Shown here piece by piece: positions 17,959 through 27,373 of a DNA stretch of 61,402 bases. This DNA comes from Parashewanella sp049608225 (lineage in GTDB: Bacteria; Pseudomonadota; Gammaproteobacteria; Enterobacterales; Shewanellaceae), in contig JBMYXI010000011.1 in NCBI GenBank assembly GCA_049608225.1, positions 1 through 61,402 of the forward strand, written 5' to 3'. The translations under genes were made by a program, and so were the position numbers. Position 1 is the first letter of the stretch. Each line of letters starts with the position of its first letter. Below the pieces are notes generated by a model that did not search any database, was not told where the DNA came from, and worked only from the letters and a program-made list of their open reading frames with translations.

Positions 17959-20568
17959 TTATTGCCCACAAGCTTTAACAAACACTTTACTGCTGTCCTT
18001 TGCGTCGATAAATATTTCTGACTTTCTTGCATGGCTTGATTCGGCAAACTTAGCAATTTCAGTTTGCATTTCAAGAGTGACGACACCAAACGTTAGGTCA
18101 TTTGGATCATCTGGATTTGCAGGGTTCACCAACGACGTATGTGTGCCTCGTGTAAATCGAACAGCACCCGAACCTTCTGTCGTTTTATCAACACAAGCTA
18201 AACCTAAGTTTTGGATCAAAGGCTCGGTACCAGAAAGTGGGAATCCTTTCATTGGTAGCACGGTCTTACCGTCTCGATCAATAGGCAACCCATTGAAACG
18301 ATTTGGTAAAACTTGATCTTGCTTATACATGTTACCATCGCCCACAACTTCAATCAGGTGCACAGGCGTATTGGTAGCTTTAAGCATTGCTGCGTAATTA
18401 ACCGGGTCAATCGAGTCTATCGCAGTTTGCACGGCAAAGCCTAATTGTGGAATAAACTGCTGATAAGCAGCATTCACAATAGCTTTATATTGTGGTGTGC
18501 CCACTTCAAAGTTTTGTTTATTAGCCGCCTTCACTCCTTCAAGGAATCTTGGTTGCTTGATGACATTGTTATATAACAAGTGACCGTAAGTAGGCGAACC
18601 GGCGAAAGCTGCTGCTAACCCACCAGAAGGAGCAACTAACGAGACACCATTTACAACATATGGGTTTGTCGTTGACTTCTTACCTGTAGCAGGATTGGTG
18701 ATCCCTGTATTCGCTGCAACCGCAAAGTCAGTGGTCACAATCGCGCCTAGACTTAAACCTTGGGCGGTAACGCCTTCTGGGTTAATCCTTGCTGCCACTG
18801 GCGCAGGAAGTTGAGCAAGTGCTTTAGCAAACACAGGTACCATTAAACGTACTGCTAAGTTATCCATAACGCCTTGACGGAAATTATCACGAATAGACAA
18901 AGGACTCGCTACGTTAACAAAAGTGAGTGGCGTACCTCTATCAAAATTCCCTTCTAGGTTTAATGAGCTAGCAGAACCTTTGGTTGTTGCTGTCACTAAA
19001 TAGTTTTTGTCATCGCCCGCAGCAAATGAACGCTCACCATGCAGTGGCATATCAATCGCGATCGTTGCTAGTGGGCTATCTAACGGCACTTTAGCATTAT
19101 TGTCATTAATGGTGGCGAACAAGCCTGAATAAATCAGCACCATTTCTTTACTGGCGCCTAGACCATGCATACCAATCGTCACAGGGAAGCCTTTAGCAGG
19201 TCGTTGATCGGCACTTAATTTCGGAATGGTGATTTGTACATCTACCGTTTCATAACCTCTAATTTGAGGTAATGGATTGAACTTAGTTAAGTGTTTCACA
19301 GGATCAACGGGCTTACCGTCGGCGAAATTGAACTTTTTGCCAACCAATAAAGCAGGATTGGTTAATGCTGCCGCTGGATTTTTGATGCCTTGTGCAACGG
19401 CTTGCTTAGCAAAGTCAGCTTGGCTCAATTTACCTGTTCTCACTGCATTTAACACAGCAATTGGGCTATCACCATGGGCTTGCCATCTACCGTCAACTAA
19501 GGGCTTGCCATCTTTGATACAGCTAACTGATGAACATTGGCTGTACAAAGGTAAACGAACCTTCGCCTTATATACCAAGGCATTGCCAAGAACCGCTTGG
19601 AATAAACTAGGAAGTTTTTTATCTGGGTCGATTTGATCTTCTGCTGTTTTGATGTCAGAGCCATTCATAACAGGTTGCGGCGGAGAAACTAATCTTGGAG
19701 CGTAAGGGCCAAAAGTGCCACCCGGTTGTAAACCTGCAGCAAAGTCTTGTGCCATTTTCGCTTTGGTCACTTCAATCACATTTGGTACAGATTGAGTGGT
19801 GTATAAACCAGAGTAAATAATTGAAGCAGGATCAACACCTTTAGCGTTAACGCCTTGCTCATAACTGTTCACAACCGTTTGCAATAAACGTTGCTGCTCA
19901 GTACCTAATGGGTTCTTTTTCACATCCAACTTCAATACGTTATAAGTCGCAGAAGAACCAATCGGACGATTATCAGTATCTTGAACTTTATTTGTGACGA
20001 CATATAAATACGATGAACCCGGCTTGAGAGGTTTGATAGGTACAATGGCAATTTTACTGCCTGCGACGTTAGTCACAAAATCGACGCCATACTTTAACTC
20101 ATTACCCACTTTACAAGCGGTTAACGGTGTATTGCCTTTACAGCTGGCATCACTTGATAGAGGGCCACTTGCGGTTGCTTCAAAAACACGCAGTGCGCCT
20201 TCTTGTTTCACACTGGCAACGGATATACCAAGATCAATGTCTTTGCCATTGCTGTCTTTCTTTGGTAAATCTACATCAATCGTGATCGGCTCTGTCGTCG
20301 ACCAACCATCCAACGCGCCCAACGCAATTTGCGGGTCGGCGTAATTACCTGTGGCTTCCCCTGGAACATTGAGAGTACCATCTATTGTACCATTAAAAAG
20401 TAAATCATTAGGTAGTGGCACTTTAGCTGCAGCAGGGTCAAAGATAAGATGTGCTTGTGGAATAAGTGGAACGGTAGCGTTACTAATATCGTCAACACTC
20501 TTACCACCTCCGCAAGCAGTTAAGCCTAAGGTAGAGGCAATAATTGAGCTCAATAAGAGTCTTTTCAT
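17959..20568 (-). CDS. VolA/Pla-1/cef-family lipoprotein lipase
   Basis: Predicted outer-membrane lipoprotein lipase or lysophospholipase of 869 residues. The N-terminus is a lipoprotein signal peptide with lipobox LTAC followed by GGGK (lipidated Cys about residue 19). The N-terminal half contains beta-sandwich-like repeats. The C-terminal half holds an alpha/beta hydrolase with GMHGLGASKEM and the nucleophile elbow GLSLG at residues 604-608 (Ser606). The length and pattern match the VolA/Pla-1/cef family, whose Vibrio member releases fatty acids from lysophosphatidylcholine at the cell surface. The specific substrate here is inference. It is monocistronic. Confidence 0.88.
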   Translation of the reverse strand: MKRLLLSSIIASTLGLTACGGGKSVDDISNATVPLIPQAHLIFDPAAAKVPLPNDLLFNGTIDGTLNVPGEATGNYADPQIALGALDGWSTTEPITIDVDLPKKDSNGKDIDLGISVASVKQEGALRVFEATASGPLSSDASCKGNTPLTACKVGNELKYGVDFVTNVAGSKIAIVPIKPLKPGSSYLYVVTNKVQDTDNRPIGSSATYNVLKLDVKKNPLGTEQQRLLQTVVNSYEQGVNAKGVDPASIIYSGLYTTQSVPNVIEVTKAKMAQDFAAGLQPGGTFGPYAPRLVSPPQPVMNGSDIKTAEDQIDPDKKLPSLFQAVLGNALVYKAKVRLPLYSQCSSVSCIKDGKPLVDGRWQAHGDSPIAVLNAVRTGKLSQADFAKQAVAQGIKNPAAALTNPALLVGKKFNFADGKPVDPVKHLTKFNPLPQIRGYETVDVQITIPKLSADQRPAKGFPVTIGMHGLGASKEMVLIYSGLFATINDNNAKVPLDSPLATIAIDMPLHGERSFAAGDDKNYLVTATTKGSASSLNLEGNFDRGTPLTFVNVASPLSIRDNFRQGVMDNLAVRLMVPVFAKALAQLPAPVAARINPEGVTAQGLSLGAIVTTDFAVAANTGITNPATGKKSTTNPYVVNGVSLVAPSGGLAAAFAGSPTYGHLLYNNVIKQPRFLEGVKAANKQNFEVGTPQYKAIVNAAYQQFIPQLGFAVQTAIDSIDPVNYAAMLKATNTPVHLIEVVGDGNMYKQDQVLPNRFNGLPIDRDGKTVLPMKGFPLSGTEPLIQNLGLACVDKTTEGSGAVRFTRGTHTSLVNPANPDDPNDLTFGVVTLEMQTEIAKFAESSHARKSEIFIDAKDSSKVFVKACGQ

Positions 20569-20831
20569 TTTTTTTCCTCAAATCTCATTGGAAAGTTTTT
20601 GTTTTTCGCAAAAATTAGTCACAATAGCACCCTATTGCGACCACATTCAGACATATGGTTTGTCTTTAAATTGAGTCCAACTTAACTCAAAAATGTGATC
20701 TGCGCTAGAAATTTGTCGTAATGGTTAATCTTTACAATGTGATAGATTAAGTCATTCGTTTAAAACACAAGCCCTAAGCATACCGTATAGCAGACCTGAT
20801 AGGCATTTGCACAAATGAGAGGTAATCATTC

Positions 20832-21569
20832 ATGTTAGAATATAAAGCGGAACAAAATTCACTCAATGGAAAAGTGATTCTAGTCACTGGGGCTGGGGCT
20901 GGCATTGGAAGAGCAGCCGCTTTGAAATACGCAGAATATGGTGCAACGGTTATCTTACTGGGCAAAACGGTTAGCAAGCTTGAAGAAGTTTATGACGATA
21001 TTGAGCAAGCTGGCTACCCAAAACCTGCGATTGTTCCGCTGGATCTAAAAGGTGCAACAGAAAGCAATTACATTGATATGGCTGAAACAATTGAGCAACA
21101 ATTTGGTAAGCTTGATGGTTTACTGCATAACGCAAGTACTTTAGGTGCCTTAGGTCCATTTGAGCACATTGATATTGCCTCTCTTGAGGAAATATTCAAA
21201 GTAAATGTGACCGCACAAGTTATGATGACTAAGGCGCTATTACCTGTGATGAAAAAGTCTGATGCCGCATCAATTATTTTCACATCCAGCGGTGTTGGCA
21301 GACAAGGGCGAGCTTATTGGGGACCCTACGCTTTTTCTAAGTTTGCGACTGAGGGCATGATGCAAGTATTGGCCCATGAGTGTGATGGAACTCAGATCAG
21401 AGTAAATAGCATTAATCCCGGCGCGACGCGTACCGAAATGCGAGCAAAAGCTTACCCAGGTGAAGAGCCGTTAGATCTAAAAACACCAACCGAAATTATG
21501 CCGACTTACTTATACTTAATGACAAGTGATTCAAAAGACGTTAACGGTCAACAGTTAAACGCTCAATAA
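20832..21569 (+). CDS. yciK: SDR-family oxidoreductase YciK
   Basis: Short-chain dehydrogenase of 245 residues. It has the NAD(P)-binding TGAGAGIGRAAA near residue 20, the NAS-T motif (LLHNAST), a catalytic serine in FTSSGVGRQG and the Y-x-x-x-K motif in GPYAFSKFATEG. It matches YciK, an SDR of unknown substrate that in enterobacteria also sits near the trp/rluB region. The ATG follows GAGG. The 263 bases upstream (20569-20831) show only A+T-rich promoter sequence. Confidence 0.9.
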   Translation: MLEYKAEQNSLNGKVILVTGAGAGIGRAAALKYAEYGATVILLGKTVSKLEEVYDDIEQAGYPKPAIVPLDLKGATESNYIDMAETIEQQFGKLDGLLHNASTLGALGPFEHIDIASLEEIFKVNVTAQVMMTKALLPVMKKSDAASIIFTSSGVGRQGRAYWGPYAFSKFATEGMMQVLAHECDGTQIRVNSINPGATRTEMRAKAYPGEEPLDLKTPTEIMPTYLYLMTSDSKDVNGQQLNAQ

Positions 21570-21582
21570 CACACTGAACATC

Positions 21583-21611
21583 AAAAAAAGGAGCAATTAG
21601 CTCCTTTTTTT
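21583..21611. terminator. Terminator between yciK and rluB
   Basis: AAAAAAAGGAGC and GCTCCTTTTTTT around a 5-base loop, placed between convergent genes, so it works in both directions. Confidence 0.93.
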
Positions 21612-21650
21612 ATAAATAAACATTAATATCACGTTAATCTCAAAATCGAG

Positions 21651-22526
21651 TTAGCTTCGTTTACGTGTTGGCTTATTTCTACCTTTTGCAACATTATTCT
21701 TACGAACTGCGCGTCGGATCTTAGCGCTCTTAACTGTCTTTGCTCGATTCACACTGTGCTTATCAGTACCAATCATGGTACGGTTTTCAAGCTCCATTCC
21801 TGCCAATTGGCGCAAATAATTCACCTGTTCAATGGTTAACTCAACCCAACCACCTCGCGGCAAGGTTTTAGGTAACTCCACCATACCATAACGTACACGG
21901 ATCAAACGACTAACCTGTACCTCTTGTGATTCCCATAAACGACGTACTTCACGATTACGTCCTTCAGATAGAGTAACGTGCCACCATTGGTTAATGCCTT
22001 CGCCACCAGCTGACTTTACTTTATCAAAATTAGCAGGTCCATCTTCAAGCATGACGCCCATTCGTAATCGTTGCACATTGGCATCGGTCACTTCACCAAA
22101 AGTACGAACAGCGTATTCACGCTCGACTTCATTTGAAGGATGCATTAATCGATTTGCTAGTTCACCGTCAGAAGTAAATAACAATAAACCTGAGGTGTTA
22201 ATATCTAAGCGCCCCACTGCAACCCAACGACTATCTTTTACTTTTGGTAAGCGATCAAATACCGTCGGGCGGCCTTCAGGGTCTTTACGACTGCATATTT
22301 CACCTTCTGGTTTATGATACGCTAACACTCGACAGATAACTTCATCTGACGATTTGATTGAGACTAACCGTCCATCGATGCGAACTTTTGCATCAGATTC
22401 AACACGATCACCCGTTGTTGCGATTTCTCCGTCAATACTAACTCGACCTGCAGCAATCCATGCCTCCATCTCACGACGGGAGCCATGGCCTGCTCGGGCC
22501 AAGACTTTCTGCAATTTTTCACTCAT
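21651..22526 (-). CDS. rluB: 23S rRNA pseudouridine(2605) synthase RluB
   Basis: Makes pseudouridine in the peptidyl-transferase region of 23S rRNA. It has 291 residues: an N-terminal S4 RNA-binding domain (LQKVLARAGHGSRREMEAWI), then the RsuA-family catalytic domain with the active-site Asp in GRLDINTSGLLLF. The C-terminal tail is strongly basic (ending in KGRNKPTRKRS), typical of RluB. It overlaps scpB by 8 bases and is the last gene of the leftward rnmA-yciO-scpA-scpB-rluB cluster. Confidence 0.94.
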   Translation of the reverse strand: MSEKLQKVLARAGHGSRREMEAWIAAGRVSIDGEIATTGDRVESDAKVRIDGRLVSIKSSDEVICRVLAYHKPEGEICSRKDPEGRPTVFDRLPKVKDSRWVAVGRLDINTSGLLLFTSDGELANRLMHPSNEVEREYAVRTFGEVTDANVQRLRMGVMLEDGPANFDKVKSAGGEGINQWWHVTLSEGRNREVRRLWESQEVQVSRLIRVRYGMVELPKTLPRGGWVELTIEQVNYLRQLAGMELENRTMIGTDKHSVNRAKTVKSAKIRRAVRKNNVAKGRNKPTRKRS

Positions 22527-23112
22527 TAGTAGACTCTTCTTTTGTTGCTATGACTGACGCTTTTTCAGAAAAGAGCGCCTGTAATGATTCCGGATCAGAC
22601 AAAGCAGGCAATTCAGATAAATTTCGCAAATTAAAATAAGCTAAAAATTCATTGGTCGTAGCATAAAGTGCCGGTCTTCCCGGCACTTCTTTATGAGCAA
22701 CGACTTTGATCCAATGCCTGTCTGTCAGAGTTTTAATTATGTGACTGCTTACTGCAACGCCACGTACTTGCTCTATATCGCCTCTTGTTACTGGCTGCTG
22801 ATAAGCAACCACCGCCAGTGTTTCCAAGGTCGCACGAGAATATTTAGGCGACTTCTCTTGCCATAAGGTTTGTAACAACGGGCTTAAAAACTGTGCAGTT
22901 TGGAATCGATAACCACCAGCAACTTGGACTAATTGAATTCCACGTTCTTGATAATCTCGTTCAAGCTCAGCAATCACGTTTTTTATCTTTTCTCTGGAAA
23001 CCCGATAGTCAGCTAGTACAGTTTCCTTTAGCTGAGTAATGCTTTTGGGCTTATCAGAGATAAACAAACTCGCTTCAATTAATTGCTTAAGTTGTGTTGA
23101 GTTAATTTGCAC
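22519..23112 (-). CDS. scpB: Segregation and condensation protein B
   Basis: Winged-helix partner of the ScpA kleisin in a Smc-ScpAB-type condensin. It has 197 residues with the conserved LAVVAYQQPVTRGDIEQVRG segment. The start is GTG; the nearest upstream ATG is out of frame. It overlaps rluB and lies 55 bases after scpA, so the three are cotranscribed. Many gammaproteobacteria use MukBEF instead; the presence of ScpAB implies a canonical Smc elsewhere, though none is visible here. Confidence 0.93.
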   Translation of the reverse strand: MQINSTQLKQLIEASLFISDKPKSITQLKETVLADYRVSREKIKNVIAELERDYQERGIQLVQVAGGYRFQTAQFLSPLLQTLWQEKSPKYSRATLETLAVVAYQQPVTRGDIEQVRGVAVSSHIIKTLTDRHWIKVVAHKEVPGRPALYATTNEFLAYFNLRNLSELPALSDPESLQALFSEKASVIATKEESTNE

Positions 23113-23167
23113 AATCCATTTCCATAATATAAATAACTCAATTCGAGTTATTTTAAGGGTTTCTTCC

Positions 23168-23956
23168 CTAATACGCCTTTACATAAATTGTTGAAAGCGG
23201 CTTAGCTTGAACCAGTTCAACCAACATTTCTTTAATTAACTCCATTAAGGCTAAAAAACTCACAACTACGCCAGCTCGCCCTTCTTCCACCTCAAATAAA
23301 GCTTGAAAAGGTGTGTAACGATCACGGGTTAATTTTGCTAAAATTTGTACCATTCTTTCCCGTGTTGATAGAACTTCTTTTTGAACATGGTGATGCTCAT
23401 TTGCTTCAACACGCTTTAATACCTGCGAAAATGCTGCTGCTATCTCAGTCAGTGACACATCGGGTGGCGCAAGCTCAACTTTGACCTCTTTGGCAACTGC
23501 GACGTTAACTGAATGAAAATCACGCTCTAATCTTGGCAATTGATCAATGACCACTGAAGCATTCTTGATGGTTTCATAGGCTTTTAATTGCCGAATTAAT
23601 TGCGCACGCGGATCCTCTTCATCATCAGTATCTGTTTCAGGTTTTGGTAACAATAATCTTGATTTAATTTCAGCAAGCGTAGCAGCCATAACCAAATAGT
23701 CTGCCGCTAACTCAATGCGGGCATCAGTTAGAAGCTCAATATATTCAAGATATTGTGAAGTAATTTGCTGAATTGGTAGATCAATAACATCCAGCTTTTG
23801 TTTGCGGATCAAATACAACAGTAAATCCAACGGGCCTTCAAACGCTTCCAAAAACACTTCTAATGCTTCAGGTGGAATAAATAAATCCGTTGGCATTTGC
23901 TCCAAGGTTTTTCCTCGAACAACTGCCAGCGGTAAACTTTGCTGTGCAATCTGCAT
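23168..23956 (-). CDS. scpA: Segregation and condensation protein A (kleisin)
   Basis: Kleisin subunit that bridges Smc heads. It has 262 residues, with the N-terminal EAFEGPLDLLLYLIRKQKLD hallmark and a C-terminal winged-helix segment (FQALFEVEEGRAGVVVSFLALMEL). An acidic linker contains DTDDEEDP. The ATG has an excellent AAGGAGAGG ribosome-binding site. It lies between yciO and scpB. Confidence 0.95.
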   Translation of the reverse strand: MQIAQQSLPLAVVRGKTLEQMPTDLFIPPEALEVFLEAFEGPLDLLLYLIRKQKLDVIDLPIQQITSQYLEYIELLTDARIELAADYLVMAATLAEIKSRLLLPKPETDTDDEEDPRAQLIRQLKAYETIKNASVVIDQLPRLERDFHSVNVAVAKEVKVELAPPDVSLTEIAAAFSQVLKRVEANEHHHVQKEVLSTRERMVQILAKLTRDRYTPFQALFEVEEGRAGVVVSFLALMELIKEMLVELVQAKPLSTIYVKAY

Positions 23957-24010
23957 TCGAGCCTCTCCTTGGTTTGCGTTAATTCAACGGATTATACTTG
24001 AAGTTATCAA

Positions 24011-24631
24011 CTATTGAAATGGACTAATATCGCCCGTACCTTCACGAATGACTTCAAAGTTATCTTCTGACATATCAACCACTGTTGTCGGCTTCTCACC
24101 TAAATAGCCACCATGAACAATCAGATCAACTTGATGCTCAAGAATATCGCGAATGTGTTCAGGATCTGACTCAGCATATTCTGCATCAGGCATCACTAAA
24201 CTGGTTGACATCATTGGCGCATCCAACGCCTCTAATAACGCTAGTGCAATCACATTATCTGGCACTCGAATACCAATAGTTTTCTTTTTCGAGCTTTGCA
24301 GGCGTTTAGGGACTTCCTTAGTTGCCTTAAAAATAAAGGTATAAGGACCGGGCGTACACGACTTTAACAACCGAAAAGCTTGGTTATTGACTTTAGCATA
24401 GGTAGAAAGCTCAGACTGATCGCGACACATTAATGAAAAATGGTGATCATTTTCAACTTTTCTGATGCGAGTAATTCGGGTCATAGCCTCTTTATTACCA
24501 ATCATGCAGCCAAGGGCATAGCCCGAGTCTGTCGGATAAACAATTACCCCACCTTGCTGCAAAATATTTACCGCTTGGCTGATCAATCGTGCCTGCGGAT
24601 TTTCATCATGCACATAAAAAAACTGACTCAT
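24011..24631 (-). CDS. yciO: Sua5/YciO family protein
   Basis: YrdC/Sua5-fold protein of 206 residues, related to L-threonylcarbamoyladenylate synthase, which makes the precursor of tRNA t6A. It has the family's N-terminal GGVIVYPTDSGYALGC and SLMCRDQSELS motifs. It matches the YciO branch, a paralogue of TsaC whose exact role is less certain, and lacks the C-terminal Sua5 domain. It lies 43 bases after rnmA. Confidence 0.9.
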   Translation of the reverse strand: MSQFFYVHDENPQARLISQAVNILQQGGVIVYPTDSGYALGCMIGNKEAMTRITRIRKVENDHHFSLMCRDQSELSTYAKVNNQAFRLLKSCTPGPYTFIFKATKEVPKRLQSSKKKTIGIRVPDNVIALALLEALDAPMMSTSLVMPDAEYAESDPEHIRDILEHQVDLIVHGGYLGEKPTTVVDMSEDNFEVIREGTGDISPFQ

Positions 24632-24674
24632 AATACTCTCTAATAATTCGGGAAAATAATCGTTTTCCGTCTTG

Positions 24675-25538
24675 TTATATCAAAGGGGTTAACCACCCCT
24701 TCGATTGCCAAATCCAATTCACATCTTTAGGCTGATACATGTTCTTACCTAAATTTAATCTACCACCAGCAAAATGAAAGTCACTCCCTAAAGATGCATA
24801 TAATTCATGCTGATGACTTAATGCAATAAGGTTATTTCTGTCATCAATCGTTTGCTGTCCAAGCACCACTTCCATCGCATCGCCATTAGCCTCTTTAAAC
24901 TCTGCAACCAATTTACGTAGCCATTTACCTTTAAATTTATAACCACTAGGGTGCGCCAATACCGCTTGGCCACCTGCTCGATGAATAATGGCTATCGCCT
25001 CTGCCATCGACTGCCAATTATTAGGTACATAGCCGGTTTTGCCACGGGTCATGTATTTTTTAAACACACTCGCCACATCTTTGGCATAACCATTTTCAGC
25101 TAACCAGCGTCCGTAATGTCCTCGGCTTAATGCCGCATCACCAGCGAGAGATTTAGCGCCCTTATAAGCACCTTCAATCCCCGCTTTTTCTAAACGGATA
25201 CCTATCTCTTTAGCTCGTTCATTGCGTAATCGTCTTTGCTTACTCAAGAATTCATCGAGTTCAACAGACTCAATATCGACATTCAAGCCCACGATATGAA
25301 TATCATGGCTATGCCAACGTGTTGATATTTCAACGCCATTTACGAGTTTAATTGGTTTTGGCTGCAATGCATTGTACTTATGCGCCTCACTCATACCTGC
25401 AACAGTATCATGATCGGTAATTGCTAACACGTCCACATTATTATCAATGGCTCGCTGAACAATTTCACTTGGCGATAGCTGACCATCAGAGGCATTAGTA
25501 TGGCAATGCAGGTCAACAAGGTAGGTATTCTCATTCAT
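24675..25538 (-). CDS. rnmA: PHP-domain 5'-3' exoribonuclease RNase AM
   Basis: PHP phosphoesterase of 287 residues in the YciV/TrpH family; the E. coli protein (RNase AM) matures the 5' ends of 23S and other rRNAs and degrades short RNA. The metal-binding motifs are DLHCHTNASDG and ITDHDTVAG near the N-terminus, then GVEISTRWHSHDIHIVGL and LAHPSGY, with the final GSDFHFAGG. The frame runs to 25661, but the ATG at 25538 begins at the conserved N-terminus. It is divergent from trp. Confidence 0.9.
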   Translation of the reverse strand: MNENTYLVDLHCHTNASDGQLSPSEIVQRAIDNNVDVLAITDHDTVAGMSEAHKYNALQPKPIKLVNGVEISTRWHSHDIHIVGLNVDIESVELDEFLSKQRRLRNERAKEIGIRLEKAGIEGAYKGAKSLAGDAALSRGHYGRWLAENGYAKDVASVFKKYMTRGKTGYVPNNWQSMAEAIAIIHRAGGQAVLAHPSGYKFKGKWLRKLVAEFKEANGDAMEVVLGQQTIDDRNNLIALSHQHELYASLGSDFHFAGGRLNLGKNMYQPKDVNWIWQSKGWLTPLI

Positions 25539-25654
25539 CAAACTATTGTACCCGATAACGTTAGCCGAGAACACATATGAAAAATTGCTTGACTTATTTT
25601 TCAAAAACCGTTCTTCTGTATAGTAATTCAATTTTATCAATGAAATGACTTTTA

Positions 25655-25738
25655 ATGACACATAAACCAGCTTCTTTAAACATCAATTGGTGGTGGCACT
25701 ACTCCTCTAGCGGGTGGTGTGAAGCTGTGTACTCTTAA
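25655..25738 (+). CDS. trpL: trp operon leader peptide
   Basis: A 27-codon ORF running ATG to TAA and containing three consecutive tryptophan codons (TGG at 25688-25696) and a fourth at 25715. It sits in the 305-base gap before trpE and is followed by a terminator hairpin, the classical layout for ribosome-mediated attenuation. The ribosome-binding site is weak (GAAATGACT). Stalling at the Trp codons when tryptophan is scarce would favour antitermination. It is too short to be picked up by length-based gene finding. Confidence 0.9.
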   Translation: MTHKPASLNINWWWHYSSSGWCEAVYS

Positions 25739-25763
25739 ATTATGTAATTGAGTCAACTTCAAC

Positions 25764-25796
25764 AAAAAAGCCCGCATTTATTGCGGGCTTTTTTGT
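25764..25796 (+). terminator. trp attenuator
   Basis: AAAAAGCCCGCA, a 5-base loop, then TGCGGGCTTTTTT form a strong rho-independent hairpin 30 bases after the trpL stop and about 50 bases before trpE. A competing stem can be drawn between GAAG/ACTC just before the trpL stop and GAGT/CTTC just before the hairpin. Confidence 0.92.
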
Positions 25797-25843
25797 TATC
25801 TAGACTTTTGGCATTAAAAAATAACAGAAATATGAGATATGTT

Positions 25844-27373
25844 ATGACATTTGACACAATTTACACTGAGGTGCCCTATCACAAAGATCCCTTAAGTTTG
25901 TATCAAAGCTTAACGGGCAATGCTGAGCACACTATGTTGCTTGAGTCGGCTGAAATCGAAAGTAAAGCTCATTTACAAAGTATTATCATGCCGCACAGTT
26001 GTTTGATGATCCAATGTGATGCCGAGCAAATAAGTTTTTCAGCGCTCACGGCTAATGGCTTAGCCTTATTGACACCAATTAAGCATTATTTTGCCGATGA
26101 ACAAATCATCGAATCTGAGACAAGGCTAACAGTAACGCTTGTTCAAAAATCGCAAGTAATGGACGAAGATCAAAAACTGTTGGATCGTTCATCACTTGAT
26201 GGTCTACGTGCTTTAATTAATAAATTTAATCAACAAAATGACAATGAACCTATGTTCATTGGTGGCGTACTCGCGTTTGACTTAATCGCCACCAGTGAGC
26301 CGTTGCCAACAGTCGCCACAGCAGAAAACGACTGTCCTGATTACCTCTTCTATGTTGCTGAAACACTGATCAAGATTGATCACACCACGCAGAAAGCTCA
26401 GCTCACAGGTTTTGTATTCGATGATTCATCAGCTAACCATGACAGAATTTCTGCACAATCACAGCAACTAATTGATGCGTGTAAGCAACCATTAACCAAT
26501 ATCAGCCAGCAGCCAGTTGAGGTTGATGTCACAGTAAACATTTCAGATGAAAGTTTCAAAAATCAAGTTAATGAATTAAAGCAACACATTATCGCAGGCG
26601 ATGTCTTTCAAGTTGTACCCTCCCGTTGTTTTTCTCTGCCCTGTCCCAATCCATTGGGTGCGTATCGAACCTTAAAGCAAACGAATCCCAGCCCGTATAT
26701 GTTTTATTTCAATGGTAACGGTTTCACTTTATTCGGCGCCTCACCAGAAAGCGCGGTTAAGTACGACAAGCAAAGCAATCAAGTTGAAGTTTATCCCATT
26801 GCAGGCACTCGCCCACGAGGTAAAACAGCTTCAGGAGATATTGACTCTGATTTAGATAGTCGAATCGAACTGGAGCTACGACTTGATCAAAAAGAACTAT
26901 CTGAACATTTAATGCTGGTTGATCTAGCTCGAAATGACGTCGCAAGAATAAGTGAAACAGGCACTCGTAAGGTTGCCGAATTGCTGAAAGTAGACCGATA
27001 TTCTCATGTTATGCATTTAGTCAGTCGAGTCACTGGTCAACTTAAGTCCCAATTAGATGCACTGCATGCGTATCAAGCGTGTATGAATATGGGCACTCTC
27101 ACTGGCGCTCCGAAAGTACGTGCCACTCAACTTATTCGCGAGGTTGAACAACAACGTCGAGGCAGTTATGGCGGCGCGGTTGGATACCTTAACTCAATGG
27201 GAGATATGGATACTTGTATTGTTATTCGTTCAGCCTACGTTAAAAACAATGTTGCCCACATACAAGCGGGCGCTGGTGTTGTGTTTGATTCAGATCCACA
27301 GTCAGAGGCCGATGAAACTCGCCAAAAAGCACAAGCAGTGATCACTGCAATAAAAACAGGAGGCGGACAATGA
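25844..27373 (+). CDS. trpE: Anthranilate synthase component I
   Basis: Converts chorismate to anthranilate using ammonia from TrpG. It has 509 residues from the ATG at 25844 (GAG 7 bases upstream); another ATG four codons earlier (25832) is possible. The tryptophan feedback site is present as LLESAEIES near the N-terminus, and the chorismate-binding domain has QVVPSRCFSLP, the LVDLARNDVARI segment and GTLTGAPKVRATQLI. It overlaps trpG by 4 bases. The operon is controlled by the attenuator upstream. Confidence 0.96.
   Translation: MTFDTIYTEVPYHKDPLSLYQSLTGNAEHTMLLESAEIESKAHLQSIIMPHSCLMIQCDAEQISFSALTANGLALLTPIKHYFADEQIIESETRLTVTLVQKSQVMDEDQKLLDRSSLDGLRALINKFNQQNDNEPMFIGGVLAFDLIATSEPLPTVATAENDCPDYLFYVAETLIKIDHTTQKAQLTGFVFDDSSANHDRISAQSQQLIDACKQPLTNISQQPVEVDVTVNISDESFKNQVNELKQHIIAGDVFQVVPSRCFSLPCPNPLGAYRTLKQTNPSPYMFYFNGNGFTLFGASPESAVKYDKQSNQVEVYPIAGTRPRGKTASGDIDSDLDSRIELELRLDQKELSEHLMLVDLARNDVARISETGTRKVAELLKVDRYSHVMHLVSRVTGQLKSQLDALHAYQACMNMGTLTGAPKVRATQLIREVEQQRRGSYGGAVGYLNSMGDMDTCIVIRSAYVKNNVAHIQAGAGVVFDSDPQSEADETRQKAQAVITAIKTGGGQ

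Noticed and set aside
19277..20674. Plus-strand frames of 107-119 residues over the lipase gene
   Set aside because: All are antisense to a continuous 869-residue gene with clear motifs.
25539..25654. TrpR operator upstream of trpL
   Set aside because: No sequence close to the CTAGTTAACTAG core was found.
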